The notes under the pieces: model-generated
Told to the model about the DNA's origin: nothing
What the model saw: only the letters and a program-made list of their open reading frames with translations
Databases searched by the model: none
Translations under genes and position numbers: made by a program
Shown: in pieces, positions 13,639 through 26,311 of the stretch
Layout: every line of letters starts with the position of its first letter
Numbering within the stretch: position 1 is the stretch's first letter
Source of the DNA: Eopsaltria australis
Taxonomy: Eukaryota > Chordata > Aves > Passeriformes > Petroicidae
Direction: 5' to 3'
DNA: 64,000 nucleotides
Assembly (NCBI GenBank): GCA_034509425.1
Contig: JAVTVJ010000220.1
Location: 1,612,001-1,676,000, forward strand

Positions 13639-16075
13639 ACCCCAGGCCCTGCAGGTTAAAACACACCACATCAACTACGAGAAAGAAGTGATCAATATCC
13701 TCCCCCAAATGCAAGTGGCAACTCTTAATCCAAACTCTATTAAGATGCTTTCAATATTAAGCAGCCTGGGCCCATTGGTTGTGCTTGTATTTTGTACACG
13801 ACACTTTTTGAGTTAAAATTTAGAGAAGAGCTAAACTTAAATGTCATCTTGAGGGTGGGAAAACATAATATTGCCTAACTCCAATTCATTGCTTCTTTCA
13901 CTAGAAAAAAAAAAATCATCCTCATTTTTAATTCCCTGTAACATCTTGGGCATTGGATATTTGCATTACTTGTCTTTCCACAGTTAAAGGGAAGTGTTGA
14001 ACATCTGGTTAAACCTCCTCTCCCTTAAAAAAAACACCTGTTGCACTGACAAGCAATCAACCAAGCAATGAAGTTGAACAGTTTCTAGAAAAGCTTTTAA
14101 AATACTTGGACAGTACAAAAAGTTTTTAAAATACTGGCAAAGTAGAGATGTTTGTCACAGAGGTCACAGATGAGTTCCTAAGCCAACAGGGTTAGAAATC
14201 CATGTTATTGTAGTGGAATGAGCAGAATTCTCTATCAAATTTACCAAGGGAATACCCATAAGTGAAAGAATATTAATTTCTATGAAGAATCAATATGCAA
14301 CAAAACCACTGACATTACAATGACCACAAAATTCAGGTAAGCAGAAATATTGTCTGAAGGGGAAAGTGCTCCTGAAATGATTAAACAAATGATCCCTGTT
14401 GCACCAAAGACAATAAATAATAATTGCAAAGCACATTTGTATAAATCTTCAGAATGAATCCCGTGGTGTTTCACAGTCTAAGAGCAGATTAGATAGGTCA
14501 GCACGATGTTTGAGATCAATACAATAATAATATGTTGAAGTATAAGCAACCATACCAAATTCTATTTGAAAGCATGAAATTGGCCCAAAAGTGACGAGTC
14601 CATAATCACAATATGCACAAGAAAAACAACCCTCAGGCTCCAAGTTCACGAGCTATTTTGACATATGTGAAAGCACTCTGCACTTGTATTAAAACAAAGT
14701 CAGCAGGGCTCAAAATGAAGACACTTATTTTTCAGTTTTCTTTATCTCTGTTTGCATCCAAAGTTTCCAGTTTATATCAGGGAATGGAATAAACTTCAGA
14801 TTTTTCAGCTAAGAAAGAACTCCCATGTAACCTTTGCTTTGTGAGATGAAGATCACCAAATGAAATTAAGTCACTTCACAGCATTTCTTGGCCTTGCTCC
14901 AGGGCCATGTGGTAAAGAAACATTTGTCATAATCCCTTACAATTGGGAAAGAACAGGAAAGGATGGCTGTTAATGGCACAGCACTGCCTGGCACAGGGGA
15001 CTCTGCAGAGCCATCGCTGCTCAGTGAAAACAGCCTGACCTGGGGTAAAGTTCTGCCTGAAACAGGAGTGAGATGCACAGAGTTCTCTGCACAGAGGAAT
15101 CCACAGCCTAAAAAGGGAGATATTTAGTTCCATCTCCCTTGAGATGGAACCCACTTGAATTATCTTGTTTGCTGGGGTTTTTTGGTTGGTTGGAAGGGCT
15201 GGGAGGTTGGATAAGCATGGCATGCCTGCAAGAGCCTCTTTCCATGTCATTATCCTCAGCATATTCACTTTTTGGTTTCATGGGCCTTTTTAGCTAGCTT
15301 TTACTGACTTGATTTAATATTCATAATCACCTTGAAAAGGCCATCTGCAATTTAATCACTCAGTACCAATTACTTTCTTTAATAGCTCTGACAGTATCAC
15401 TCACAGATCCCGGATAAATCCACGAGGATGGCTGAAGACAGCACAGGCTTTGCAGTTCCTTTCCCAGCATTTGCAGAAGGTACAGCACTGCTGGCTTTTT
15501 AAGCCTTCACCAAGTCTTTACTAAGTCAGGTTTATGAGCAGATCAAAATGCAGCCACATGGAGCAAAAAACCAAAATTTTCTTTTAGCCCTCCTTAGTGC
15601 AGGAGGAATGAGGGGGAATAAAAAGAACCCGATGCAGCTACTCTGCTTTTCCTTCTTCATCCAACACATTTTGCACTGCAGTACTTTCCCTACACACAAC
15701 CAGCAGAAGTTACTTCGTCCTCAGCTTGTAGAGATATTTTACAAGAAAGATGGCTGCACAAAATTTAGTAATGATTTTGCACAAATAGGGCCTTGGAGAG
15801 CAGGACATTGTGTGCATTCTCCTGGTTGCTGTGCTCCATTTTTACCACAGAAAGCTTGCAGGCCTTTAAAGACATGCTATTTAACAATGATGTTCTCCAG
15901 TATTAGAGAAGCTGTAACTCCGTTCCCACATTCCATAGCTGGAATGATTTATCCACCCTCAAAAATAATCCATAATCCCAAAGTCTGCCTTTTTAAGGGC
16001 TTCATAGTGTAGACAAAAGTCTGCACATGAAAAGAAAATAGCGTTTCCATCACCTTATAGCACAGTCTGTGGGGG

Positions 16076-16092
16076 AAAAAAAAAAAAAAAAA
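16076..16092. repeat. Poly-A tract
   Basis: About 17 consecutive A preceded by GGGGG. There is no retroposed gene upstream that I can recognise. Confidence 0.9.
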
Positions 16093-17132
16093 TCACATTT
16101 TGGATTTCTCTGATGTCCAAACCACTCCCCAGCTGCACACAACAACGTGTGAAACAGAGCAGGACAAAACCAAAGGATAACAAACATCCTGGATTGGCAA
16201 TTTACAGCTCCCACGGTGCAGCCAAGGGGACAGGAAATCAATGCAGCTTTTACATACATCAGGTGAAGCAACCCAGGTTACAGCCAGGTCTGAGTTTCTC
16301 TTCCTATCACAAATGGGGTAGGAAGGACCAATTATTCTAAATTACTTTAAAATTCATAGCAAGTCCTTACTAAAATCTAAAAAGAATATTTATAGCTGTA
16401 CAAATGACCTTGAATCCTGCCTGTCCTGACTCTCCAGTGCTTGGGTTGCAGTTGCAATCACTGTTTTTCCATTTTTTTCCACACCCCTCCTGTTGTCTGC
16501 ACTGCCACAATTACTTGGACAAATCACGTCTCTCTGGCAGAAGGATGAGAGACACATCCAAGGCTTTTCCATTCTTATTCAATTTTCCCGTTTTATGATG
16601 TATATGGAGAAAAAATTAAAAACATCTTTAGTATGAAGAGCTTTAAAAATGATAACTCTCAAGCAGCCATATGTCCATGAAAGCTGGAGATGAAAATGAG
16701 CTTTTGTGAAGATGCTGGGAGGGCAGCTCTGCCACGCAGACCTTTGGCATGTGCAGGAATCTTTAGGATATATTTAGGCTTCTGCAGTAACTCAGAGCAG
16801 AACATACTCCACTAAACATCTGTTTTGACCATATTTACTATTCCTTATCTATATTGTTTAGAAATAATTTCAGGCTTGCCTAACACAACAGTTTAAAGAA
16901 TGCTATCAAATAGTTCCCAAAGTATTTCTTTTCCAAATTGAAGACTCCTTCTATGACTAAAAAAAAAAACCTCAGGGAATCCTACATGCTACAAATTTAT
17001 CTGGTTCTTAAGAAATAAAATGCTTGTCACTGTTTCCCTAAGCAAGACCTTGGTATCTCTTCACTCTCTCACTCACAGACCTGCCAGAACAACTTGTCCC
17101 ACTGCAGACCAGGCCAGAGCTCTCACAGCCAC

Positions 17133-17205
17133 AGATCAGAGAATCATTGATTATCCTGAATTGAAACAGACTCACAAGGATCATCAAAGCCCAATTCTTG
17201 GATGT
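17133..17205 (-). repeat. Short CR1-type 3' tail fragment, minus orientation
   Basis: The plus strand reads CAGAGAATCATTGATTATCC, TGAATTGAAACAGACTCACA, AGGATCATCAAAGCCCAATT. This matches the reverse complement of a common songbird CR1 tail (ATCATTGAATATCCTGAGTT...CACAAGGATCATCAAGTCCA). Only the last ~70 bases are recognisable; homology stops at the CTTGGATGTTTTGC junction. Confidence 0.7.
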
Positions 17206-17789
17206 TTTGCTTTAAATGGGGTTGTTTGTTTTTCCTTAAAGTAGCAGATTTCAGCTCAAGCTCACTTCAGTAGGTTACAGGTTCCTGGTAAAAAGCACCT
17301 TCAAAAGGGTTTGCCATCTTAAAATAAATGAGAATTACACTTGAAATACATCCCACTGTGTAAAGACGAGAATCAAAGCAAAATACTTCAAGTCAGCTCC
17401 TTGAAAAACTCCAGGAGTTTGGTGCAGCAGAAGGAGACTTATGAGAATGTTCAAAAGGGGTGAATTGATACACCAGGCTCCAGGAGCTGCTCCTCCTAAA
17501 GCTTCAGCATTATGATCCTTGCAGGAACTGAAATGCAAAGCCCTTTACAAATGCCTACAAATCACTGGGCTTCTGGCTGCTCTGGGAGTTTTTAGGCAGT
17601 GCAGTTGGATCTGGGGCGATAAAGAAATAAATAGTTCCAGGGAAAAAAACGGTTTTGCCAGACTGACAGGCCCAGGAAGCTGCCAGCACTGAATGTTGCT
17701 CGACTTAAATTGTCTCAGTTTTATTATTTCTATTACTGTTATTATATTATTCATCTATATTCTCACTTTTATGGCATTATCAGTACATA

Positions 17790-17880
17790 TTAAAAAGCTT
17801 TTCCAAGATCCCACAGTAGTGCTTAAAGTACAAGTACGGACAGGAGCTACAACTCTCATGCCAACAATTAGAACTAATCA
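17790..17880 (-). repeat. Doubtful MIR-like fragment, minus orientation
   Basis: CTTTTCCAAGATCCCACAGT followed by AGTGCTTAAAG resembles the reverse complement of the MIR block with TGTGTGACCTTGGGCAAG. Only that block is convincing. It is listed because this stretch has no other explanation. Confidence 0.25.
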
Positions 17881-20800
17881 TGAGCACAAAGTACTTACAC
17901 AAGAGTGAGAAAATTAGTTCACTTATCACTGCACTGAAATGGAAAAGAGAAACTAAATAGAAATATGTTCATGACAGAATGTGGTTAAATTGGAATTGGA
18001 TTACACTATCAATTTTACCATTTCTGCCCATGAGAGATGATTCAATCTTGAGTAACCAACATCATCTTTTTATGTCTGATCAAAACAATGTTTATTTCAA
18101 CAGCTCCCTTTCATCTTATTCCACTCTGAAGTATTAGTACAAGATTGACTGGAGAAAAACACGTATCAAAAATGATACTTCCTTTGTAAATTCCACAGTA
18201 GTATTTAAAAACACTGTAGGTGGACCAGTGAGATTGAAAAGTCTGTCTGTTGAACCAGCAATACTTTTCTGTCTAGAAAAGTTTTTGGCATTTCTCTTCT
18301 GCTGATCTTCCAACAAATCATCACAGTTTGTTCAAGATGGCATTTTCCTGGATGGCATGTATAATTGATGGGTGTCACATTTTATAAAATGATTGCAAGG
18401 TAAATTCAATTTTCCCCTTTCCTTGTTTGTGTCCTCTAAGAATCCCTTATCTCCACATTTCAATTACCGAGCAGTGACAGAGATAGGATACAAATCACCC
18501 CGATGAATGTAATAGCAAAAGTGATTAGAGATAGGGAGAGATTAATTGCATGTGTCAGATATAAATAAAGGGTTTAGGAGACAACCCAGGATTTGGAGCC
18601 CGTGTGCATTCCAGATCTCTCTCAGACACTATAGCCCCCCCAAACCTCATAAACAGACAAGTGTAACAAGAAGCCATGTTAAAATAATAAGTTTGATTAT
18701 AGAAACCTCAGCATTTGCCATTTTTTTCAAAGCAACATGCATAATGGATGTGCATCTGCTGAGGGAGCAGCCACTCGGCTCGGGTGCAGTTCTGTATTTT
18801 CACCAGCCACTGAGGAGTCCCCATAACAACAGGGTTTGTTCTGTTGCACTTGGGAGAAGAGGAAATAACTATTCTTCCCATAAACCATGCATTTAAAGCT
18901 TCATTACATCTGTTGATGCGATATGATGAAAATTAAGTGCCAGATATTTGAATAGGTTTTATGCTGATTTAGGCTGTTTAAGTTCTTTTTAATAGAAAGA
19001 CTGAAATAATCTTACAGGAAGTTCATTTTGTCATCTTTCTATGTCAAAAGCTCCCAGCAGAGGAGACCCTGCTTGCCTGGGGCAGAGGCTGCAGCAGACT
19101 CACCATGTGTGGCACTAAGTTTTACCAAAAATAGTCCAGAGGAAGATGAAACTGGAGACCAACCAATATTTCTGCTGTTTATCAGGAAGAGCACTGATAG
19201 CATATTTGGAAAAACCAAGAAAAAAAGCTTGAGCTGCCACAAAGGTTTCTTGGCTCACCTGTATTATTCCTGCAGTTCAGCAATCTATCATTCTAACCAC
19301 AGGTTTCCTTCTCTATCACTGCAGCTAAAAGTGAGCAAAGTTTTCCTTTAAGGAAAAGAAAGGTAGAGAATTATGGAAGAGATCTGGCTGATGCTTTAGA
19401 AAAAGCTAACAATGAAATCTGGAGTCCAAGAAGGCTGATAAATCCTGAACATCATCTGTTACTTCTTTGTAATGCATATAAAATCAGTCTACATTGCAGT
19501 ACAGTGTCACTTTTTGCAGTAGATAATAGGGTAAAGCACTGAGGATATCAGCCTCCACTGAAATTCCCAGCTCTGGATAAAGCTTAAACTAACATTTGTT
19601 CCAATAAATCAAACCCAAATCTTTAACATTAACTCAATTCAGTTCTTTTTCTTACAGCTATTATTGTTATTAAAACGTGTTTGATTTAAATACATACACA
19701 CGTCTCAAATGCATGGTTAAGTTGCACTCTATTCTGAAAATAAGAAAAAAGATCCCGATTTCAAATGTACATCCTTGAATATAGAGCAGCTATAGAGGAA
19801 AAAGCACCTTGAGAGTATTTAAACAGGGTATTAAAGATGGCTTTTACGCAGAATATGTCCTTGGGGTTGAGTGTTAGACCCCAAACACTTCTACATTCTC
19901 CCTCAAATGAACATTGTGGATAACAGGGGATTGTCAAGTGCCAATCAAATGTTAAGTGTCACTCAAAGCCAGAGGCTCACATTGACTCATGCAACCCCAT
20001 CCCACCCGTCCTCCCTGGAACAAAGAGCAAAACCTTTGAGGAAATGGAAAGAAATGTGTCCCTTTCAAAGGGTGACTTAAAACCAGTTCATGGAGGGCTG
20101 AGCTCTGCTCTGTTGGACTTCGCCAATCTTTGGTCACAACAACAGGTACAGACACGGCACAGAAATGCAATTTCATCTCATCCCATGTTCCTTCTTTCCC
20201 CCTCACCAAAATAACACCAAAAAAGTAAAAAAAGCATCATAGAAACACTAAATTCATCTCCACAGCACTGACCCAGAGAGGCTAAAAGAAGTCAATTCTC
20301 TTGGCATGAGCTAAAACCAGTCTGACAAGTCTGTAGAGCTTGTGTGCATTTGACGTCAGAATAGAAATATCTGTTCCCTGGGGGTGCCAGCCCATTCCTT
20401 TTTTCCTTTTTCCTGCCTACACCTGAAAGCTGGGACTGGCTATGAAAAATTCATGCCTTTTGTGCTTCAAACATATCCATGAAGGATCCTCAGCATCTGC
20501 TGACTTGAATGAGCCCTGATGGTTAATATGGAAAATCATGTTAGTGAAATGCTCTCTTCCAGAGAGGAAAATGCCTGCTCAGAACCTTCTGAGAACTTCT
20601 CTCCTTCCCACACCTGACAGGAGGATGTGAGGAGGAGCATCCTCTCAAACACACCGACAGGTAATGGGGCACTTTGCCCCCACCTCTTTCTTTCCTGACA
20701 ACATCAAGAATATTTCATTCTTACAGACACAAGAAGTGACCTGAATGTCCTGTGCAATCACGAGAGCTTTCCTTTATAGCAGAAAACCAACCAAACAAGA

Positions 20801-21920
20801 ACTTTGAGCTGAATTCAGTCCCCGTGAGCCTGAAATGGGACTTTTGCCTTCTGTAAAATTTATGTCTGGATACATTAAGTTGAAGGACAAAATAGGCACC
20901 AAGCAGAGACAAACAGGGTCTATTCAGCCTCATGTCAATGCCTGCCATAACAGAATAAAATTCTTCTGGTTGCAAGTGGAAGTTGGGCAGAACAACATGA
21001 CACCCTCATACTTGAAATTAATTGCAATGCAACCAAGCCAGGAGTTTAATTTTCAGTCTCCAACTTTTTTCTTTCTCTACTATTTTTTTTGTTTTTAAGC
21101 ATTGCCAGTGCCCAAGGGAAAAATTCATCTTCGTTAAATGATAATTGGCTTTATTATCTTTGACTCTTCAGAAATGCTGGCTGGCAGGGTTTTTAAAACT
21201 TTCATCAATCTTGTTTTCTGTTTTCACGAAGCCTGCATCAGAAAATGACATCAGGCAGCAGAACACTCTGTATCTCCTGGTGTTACCAACAGGTCTGGGG
21301 ACTATCTAATTTACTAATAAATCTATTGGAGCGACATGCATCTCAATATTTCACAGCTTAACAAGGAGGTGCAGGAGCAAGGCCCTGAATTGCAGTTCCG
21401 GACGATTAGCACCGCAAAACCAATTGAAGCAGGAGCATCTAAACTGTCACAACAGCTTCCACACACCCACCTCCTGCAAACCAGCCTTTTAAATCATTTA
21501 CTGAGGCCCACATTTTTCATAAAATGCTTTGACCAGACCCAGGAAAAGCCAAGCACGCTGTTAAAAGTTTGCAGGAGTGGGCTAGTGGTGCTCTGAAGGC
21601 AATAATGGAAATATCTCAGCAGGGCTCTGCCAGCTTCTTCCCAAGTGGCTCCAGAGTCTGGCCATGGTGTCACATCATAAAGTGGAAGGACACAGACTGA
21701 GTGTCCTGCAGGGAATAGCTCAGCCAGCTCCTCACAGCAATAAAAAGCTCCCAATGAATCTTTCTTTTTTCCCCAATTCTAATAAATCCACTTAAACTCT
21801 TGACTTACATACTGAAATCCCTCGTGGTTTCATTAAGAAGCTCTGAACGTCCCTGCTCCCCCTTTACCCTCAAAAAACCTTCATGAAAAGTGGCACAGCC
21901 AACAGCAAAGTACCATGTAC

Positions 21921-22042
21921 TATTTTTTTTGTTTATTTGGGTGTTTCTGGGGGTTTTTGGTTCATGGGGCTTTTTTATCATTAGTTTGAGAGAGTTGGGG
22001 TTTTGAGGGTTTTTTTGTTTGGTTGGATTTTGTTTGTTATGT
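21921..22042. repeat. Strand-asymmetric G/T-rich tract
   Basis: For about 120 bases the plus strand is nearly all T and G, with runs such as GGGGGTTTTTGG, GGGGCTTTTTT and GGTTTTTTTGTTTGGTTGG. The minus strand therefore stays open as a lysine/asparagine/proline-rich frame (21805-22047), which is compositional and not a gene. Confidence 0.75.
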
Positions 22043-24402
22043 TCCATACTACAACCAGGAGAGTTGTGATGCAGAGTGAGAGATACTCAGCTGTTACACT
22101 GAGAATGGCCTTAAAGGAAATAAGGGCTTTACCATGGCTTTACTTGAATAAACACCTCAGTCTTTAGGTGCCCTGCCAGCACTGGTGAGATCAAAGAATG
22201 TCACTTCATTCCCTGACAAGTCACAATCCTTAGGAACAGCCCTGACCATCTGTGCTGCAGGGTACGCCTGGCTGTGGGAGAATGGCACAGGAAAGAAAAA
22301 GCCTCAAGAATTAAGGATCCATTTACGATACCATCATCAAACCCTATTGCTCAATAGATGGAAACAGGAATAAAAGATTTAGGATTTTCCAGCTGTTGTT
22401 ATTGAAGAGCAGTATTCACATCCCAAAAGCTTGTACCAGCCCAGAGGCAGATTAATTCTCACACCACTCCAACCAAGTTAGGAAGTTCCAGCAATGGAGT
22501 TAATAGTGAAACCCTCCCAAGCAGCAATAGTGAATTCTCAACAAGGAGTGAGTAATTTGAGTTAAGACCCAAGGCGAGTGTTGTTACTATTTCCACTGCC
22601 AAACTCTCGACTTTCAGACTTTCCGATTTTCCAAGCCAAAATTTTGTGTTATTTACATGAAAGCTTTGACATATGGTTAAAAAGAGAAAAAAAAAAAAAG
22701 GTGGCAAGATTTTCATTAGTGTAGTACACAGTTCAACTCATTTTAAGACATTTTAAATTTAGGACTAATTTATGGCATCTCACACTAATTTCAGATGTGA
22801 CGTTATTCCCAATATGCTGCTTGTTGGACATAATTTTTATTTCCCCAGAGCCTGTCACCTCAGAGATGATCTAATTCTCCTGAAATCAGAGGAAATGAGT
22901 CCACTTGAAAGAAACAACCATGGTTCTCAAGCAGAGCTGGGTGGGCCTCACGCTGTGTCACATTCAGACTCGTGGGCTTGGGGCAGGCATGTGGAACATG
23001 GGTGTTCAGCCAAGCTGGGGACCCAGCTGTTGAGGAAAAACACTGCTCAATATTTGGATCTGCTCACAGAGTGACCAGATCTACTGGGAAATAAATCTTT
23101 AGTTTCTTTGCACCAGGGGTGTGTAAGGACTGAGCTGGCGCAGCGATGGGAATGGGGTGTGCACCTGAAACACCCAAATGTCCTGAAAAACTGAGCATCC
23201 CCCTAAGCCCTGGCACTCTGCTGCCTTCATTTCCATGTGTGGCCAACCTCAGAACATGGAGAAAAGGAAACCCAAGCCCAGCCAAAGCAGCTCTGACAAG
23301 CCTGCAGGGTTTCTCTGGGAGCTGTTTCCCAACTTCCCCGCATGTTTGCAATCAGGGGCGATGGGTGGGTGTGAGACTTCACAGTGTTGGACTGTGCGAG
23401 CTTGCAGTTTAGACTGACAAGAAACAAAATGTCTTTACTATTAATACTCAGAGCCCCACTAGAGAATTCGATGTGATTGGGGCTTTTAGACTCTTTTTGA
23501 AACCAGCTCAACATGCTCTAATCTTTTTACACCACATGTATCAAATACAGTTATTAATTGAAGGACAGTTCCATGTATTTTCCAGGCAATGCTCAAGCGC
23601 CGTTTACCTTCAGCCACAATTCAACAGCGACTTTAATCTGCAATATAAGGCCCTGTAGCTCATCCTCTGCTCAGCTCAGAGCCACACCTTTCTCCTGCTG
23701 TCAGTCTTGTACTTTGGAGCAGAACAGGACAGCTTACAGCTTTCTCAGCTGTTGGAATGATTCTGCAAATATGCTTTTCTTCCAGGCTGAAGCAAATCTG
23801 ACACGGGTCTCCTTCAAGGAATAACGAGCTGTGCATATCTAACACTGTTCTCAGAGAATGACTGCCCTGGGAATTATCTGTAGGGTTTTTTCCTGCTGCC
23901 CTCAATAACAGTGGCAGTGTGCACGCTGAGTCATGCAGCAAGGTTGTACTCAATAATTAATATATAATCTACTTGCACAGAGATTGGCTATTCCGCTGTA
24001 CTTGCGGTTTATTGGATTTTGATTAAACTGTTTTTAAATTTTATACATGTCCTAATGGAAAGCTACAAGTGTCGTCACTCCTGACATCCTATAAGATTCA
24101 GACAGTGACAAGTCAATGCAGTATCTTCCTCATCTGTGTTACCTTTAACAATCTGTTTCCAACCTCTTGCTTGAATTCTTTATTACTCTTCCAAAATGTG
24201 TCACTTTTCTGCAACCATTCTCTGCATATTGCTTCAGGACTGTATTTTTGCCTGATTATTTTCTGTTACTGGACCAAAAATGTTTATTCATTTCCACGTA
24301 ATGCATCATATAAGTTTCCTCCCCAGACCAAAGTTCAGAACAACCACGTTAATCCAATTTTCTTTGCAGACTCCAATGCCTCACAGCCAGTGCCTTCCTT
24401 CA

Positions 24403-24417
24403 ACACACACACACACA
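24403..24417. repeat. (CA)n microsatellite
   Basis: A run of about seven CA units lies within a pyrimidine-rich stretch. Confidence 0.9.
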
Positions 24418-26148
24418 GCCTTAATAACCCTGGATATCAAGGTGTCAATTTGAAAACCTCATTGGCTGACATTAATTCCAAAAGCAAATCCATTTTTGGC
24501 TTTCCATCTTGTCTCATCCTTCATTTTCTTTTATCCATTTTATCTTCCCTATTTGCCACATTCCAGGCAGACTTTGCATTCACGGTATCAAGTCTGGGAG
24601 CATTTTGGAGTGTTTTCTTTTCCATATGCCCATATTACCTTCTGCTTTGCATAGCACTTGTTATGCATGCATGATCACAGACTATTTCTAGCATTAATTA
24701 AGACATGAAATTAAAGTGGGAAGTATGCTATTGGTCACATAATACAAACAACACAAATTTGCTTTAAAAATGAAATTACTAAAGTGTTAGCAAACCTCTT
24801 CATACTGTCAGAAATAATAATGTTTACAATCTGCATGCCACAGAACAGCCAGAATTCACAAGTGGGTTTGGAATATTATTTCCACTTCAGAAAGATACAC
24901 ATGAAACCTCTGAGCAGCTCATTTAGTTTAGATACTTGTCTGGAAGAAAACAGAGGTTTGTGTCTCCTGCTGCCTGTCAAACCATCCAGCTGCTGCCCCC
25001 AGTGATCCCAGCCCCACTTCCAGAGTTCCCAGTGTTTGTCTAAGAACAGCTTTCCTTGAAATCCAATTAGGAATTTTAGCAGAAAAGTCACATTTTCTTA
25101 GCAATTGAATGCTTCACTGGACCATAATGCTTCAGATGAACTTCTGACAAACACCAGCAGAGTTCCAAAAGCAATCTCCCAGATTTCCTTCTCAGAAACC
25201 CAGACTCCCAACTTCTGCTATTGTGAGGAAATGAGCTAACAGGGACTGTCCAAAATCCGATGGTGCCCAAGATCAGGAGATCTAGAGCTGAGCCCTGCAT
25301 CTTCCAGAAGCCCAAATTACAAGGGCTGCCAGTGTCATCAGTGATTTACTCCATCACCTCTACCCTGTCTCTACAAGCAAAACAAGGAACCTCCCCATTC
25401 CCACAGCACTAACACACTGCCTCTTCTCACTGCTACATAAATAATATCTTCATCAAGTGCCTCATACAAGGATTCAAGCCTGTATTCCACATGTTGAGAA
25501 TATTAATTTTTCATACAAACAGGTTTACTGGATGTTTTACAAGAGTTTGCACGTGCACATTTCTGCTGAAGGTGCACCTTGGCAGGTTCTCCCTGACCCC
25601 AGTGCTCTGCTGCTTTTCCCTCTGCCCTCCTGCAAAACCCACCCATGGAATATCTCTGTAGTGGTGGTGTTAATACAACCCATGTAATGTAAAATAATAA
25701 GTAATAACAATGGAATGCACGTTCCCTGGGACTCTGTGATAACTCCAGGTAAAAATAATGCCATAAACAGGGAATAGATTCATAAATAAATTTGCACTCA
25801 GAAGGATGACTTGTTTACTTAGGCACAATGCAAAACAACACATTATAAACACCTGCATTAAAAAGAAATTACAACCACAACTTCACAATAAACACTGAGG
25901 GATATCATCATGTACCTGCCTTGCACAAAGTAAAGCACCAGACAAAAGGCTCTGAGGGTGATTTGTGGAGGGCATCGCCTCTCTCATGTCCCTCTTTTGC
26001 AGGAGTTCAGTGTGCTCCAAACCAAGCAGGAAACATTGACCTCCTTTAAAGGTCCAATCCTTTGTTAGCGAGGCTCTTTTTATTTGGGCAGCCTTTGTGA
26101 GTCCTGCCTGCAGCCTCAGTGTGACAGCACATTCTCCACAGTTTGGGT

Positions 26149-26154
26149 ACTCAC
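26149..26154 (-). other. SDK1: Splice donor of the SDK1 exon
   Basis: The minus strand reads TGGCAC then GTGAGTACCC. GTGAGT is a near-consensus 5' splice site. It interrupts the protein after the first base of a codon, and the downstream read-through ([10 protein letters not shown] and onward) loses Ig character, which marks the exon end. Confidence 0.88.
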
Positions 26155-26288
26155 GTGCCACGCTGAGATGAATGAAGGGACTGGTCTTGTTCTCCCCGTT
26201 CTTCTCGTTGACTGCCTGGACATAGTAACGTCCTGCATCTGTCACTGACACCCCCAGGATCACCAGCTGGTTCTCCAGAGTGATGGCT
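26155..26288 (-). CDS. SDK1: Internal exon of sidekick cell adhesion molecule 1, end of Ig-like domain 2 (partial gene)
   Basis: SDK1 is a large single-pass neuronal adhesion protein with six Ig and thirteen fibronectin III domains; it acts homophilically at the plasma membrane and is known for layer-specific synapse targeting in the retina. Seen here: 44 open codons on the minus strand, starting [10 protein letters not shown]. Codons 17-34 read [18 protein letters not shown], followed by [11 protein letters not shown]17-x-G19-x-Y21 is the usual Ig F-strand motif, but the cysteine position is V23; my memory of SDK proteins is that this domain lacks that cysteine, so this is probably not a mutation. 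N33-K-T is an N-glycosylation sequon. The exon enters with the third base of a codon and leaves after the first base of the next (Arg expected). [12 protein letters not shown] favours SDK1 over SDK2, which I recall as having NDKNGDNKTSQ. Neighbouring exons are not in the window, implying flanking introns of more than 26 kb and more than 37 kb. Identification is from memory, not a search. Confidence 0.9.
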
Positions 26289-26311
26289 CTGTTTGGGGAA
26301 GAGAAAGATCA
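26289..26311 (-). other. SDK1: Splice acceptor and polypyrimidine tract of the SDK1 exon
   Basis: On the minus strand, a pyrimidine run (TCTTTCTCTTCCCC) is followed by AAACAG and then the exon start AGCCATCAC. The next dinucleotide is also AG, so a two-base-shifted acceptor (CAGAG) is possible. The first AG keeps the recognised SDK1 reading frame with the incoming codon split 2+1. Confidence 0.85.

Larger units (their letters stand above)
10084..17132. other. SDK1 intron, mostly unique DNA
   Basis: It contains the 18-bp tandem duplication and a poly-A tract listed separately, and a loose repeat at 14090-14140 (AGCTTTTAAAATACTTGG against AGTTTTTAAAATACTGG). The largest open frame (15548-16012, plus, 154 codons) shows no domain. 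No exon was found. Confidence 0.5.
17206..26148. other. SDK1 intron adjoining the exon on its 3' side
   Basis: Unique DNA with the CA run and the G/T-rich tract listed separately. The 201-codon frame at 24069-24674 is discussed among the rejected items. The stretch at about 18440-18560 (ATTAGAGATAGGGAGAGATT, AATTGCATGTGTC) is dense in homeodomain- and GATA-like words and may be conserved. No further Ig or fibronectin exon is recognisable. Confidence 0.5.

Noticed and set aside
15548..16012. A 154-codon plus-strand open frame
   Set aside because: Low similarity to anything I know, antisense to SDK1, and no exon signals.
21921..22042. G-quadruplex in the G/T-rich tract
   Set aside because: There are enough G runs, but the loops between them are long and one gap exceeds 30 bases, so a stable structure is not supported.
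24069..24674. A 201-codon plus-strand open frame, the longest in the window
   Set aside because: It lies in a T/C-rich strand where stop codons are scarce. The peptide is a run of hydrophobic and Ser/Phe residues with a CA-repeat-derived segment and no domain. It is antisense to SDK1 and has no promoter or splice context.
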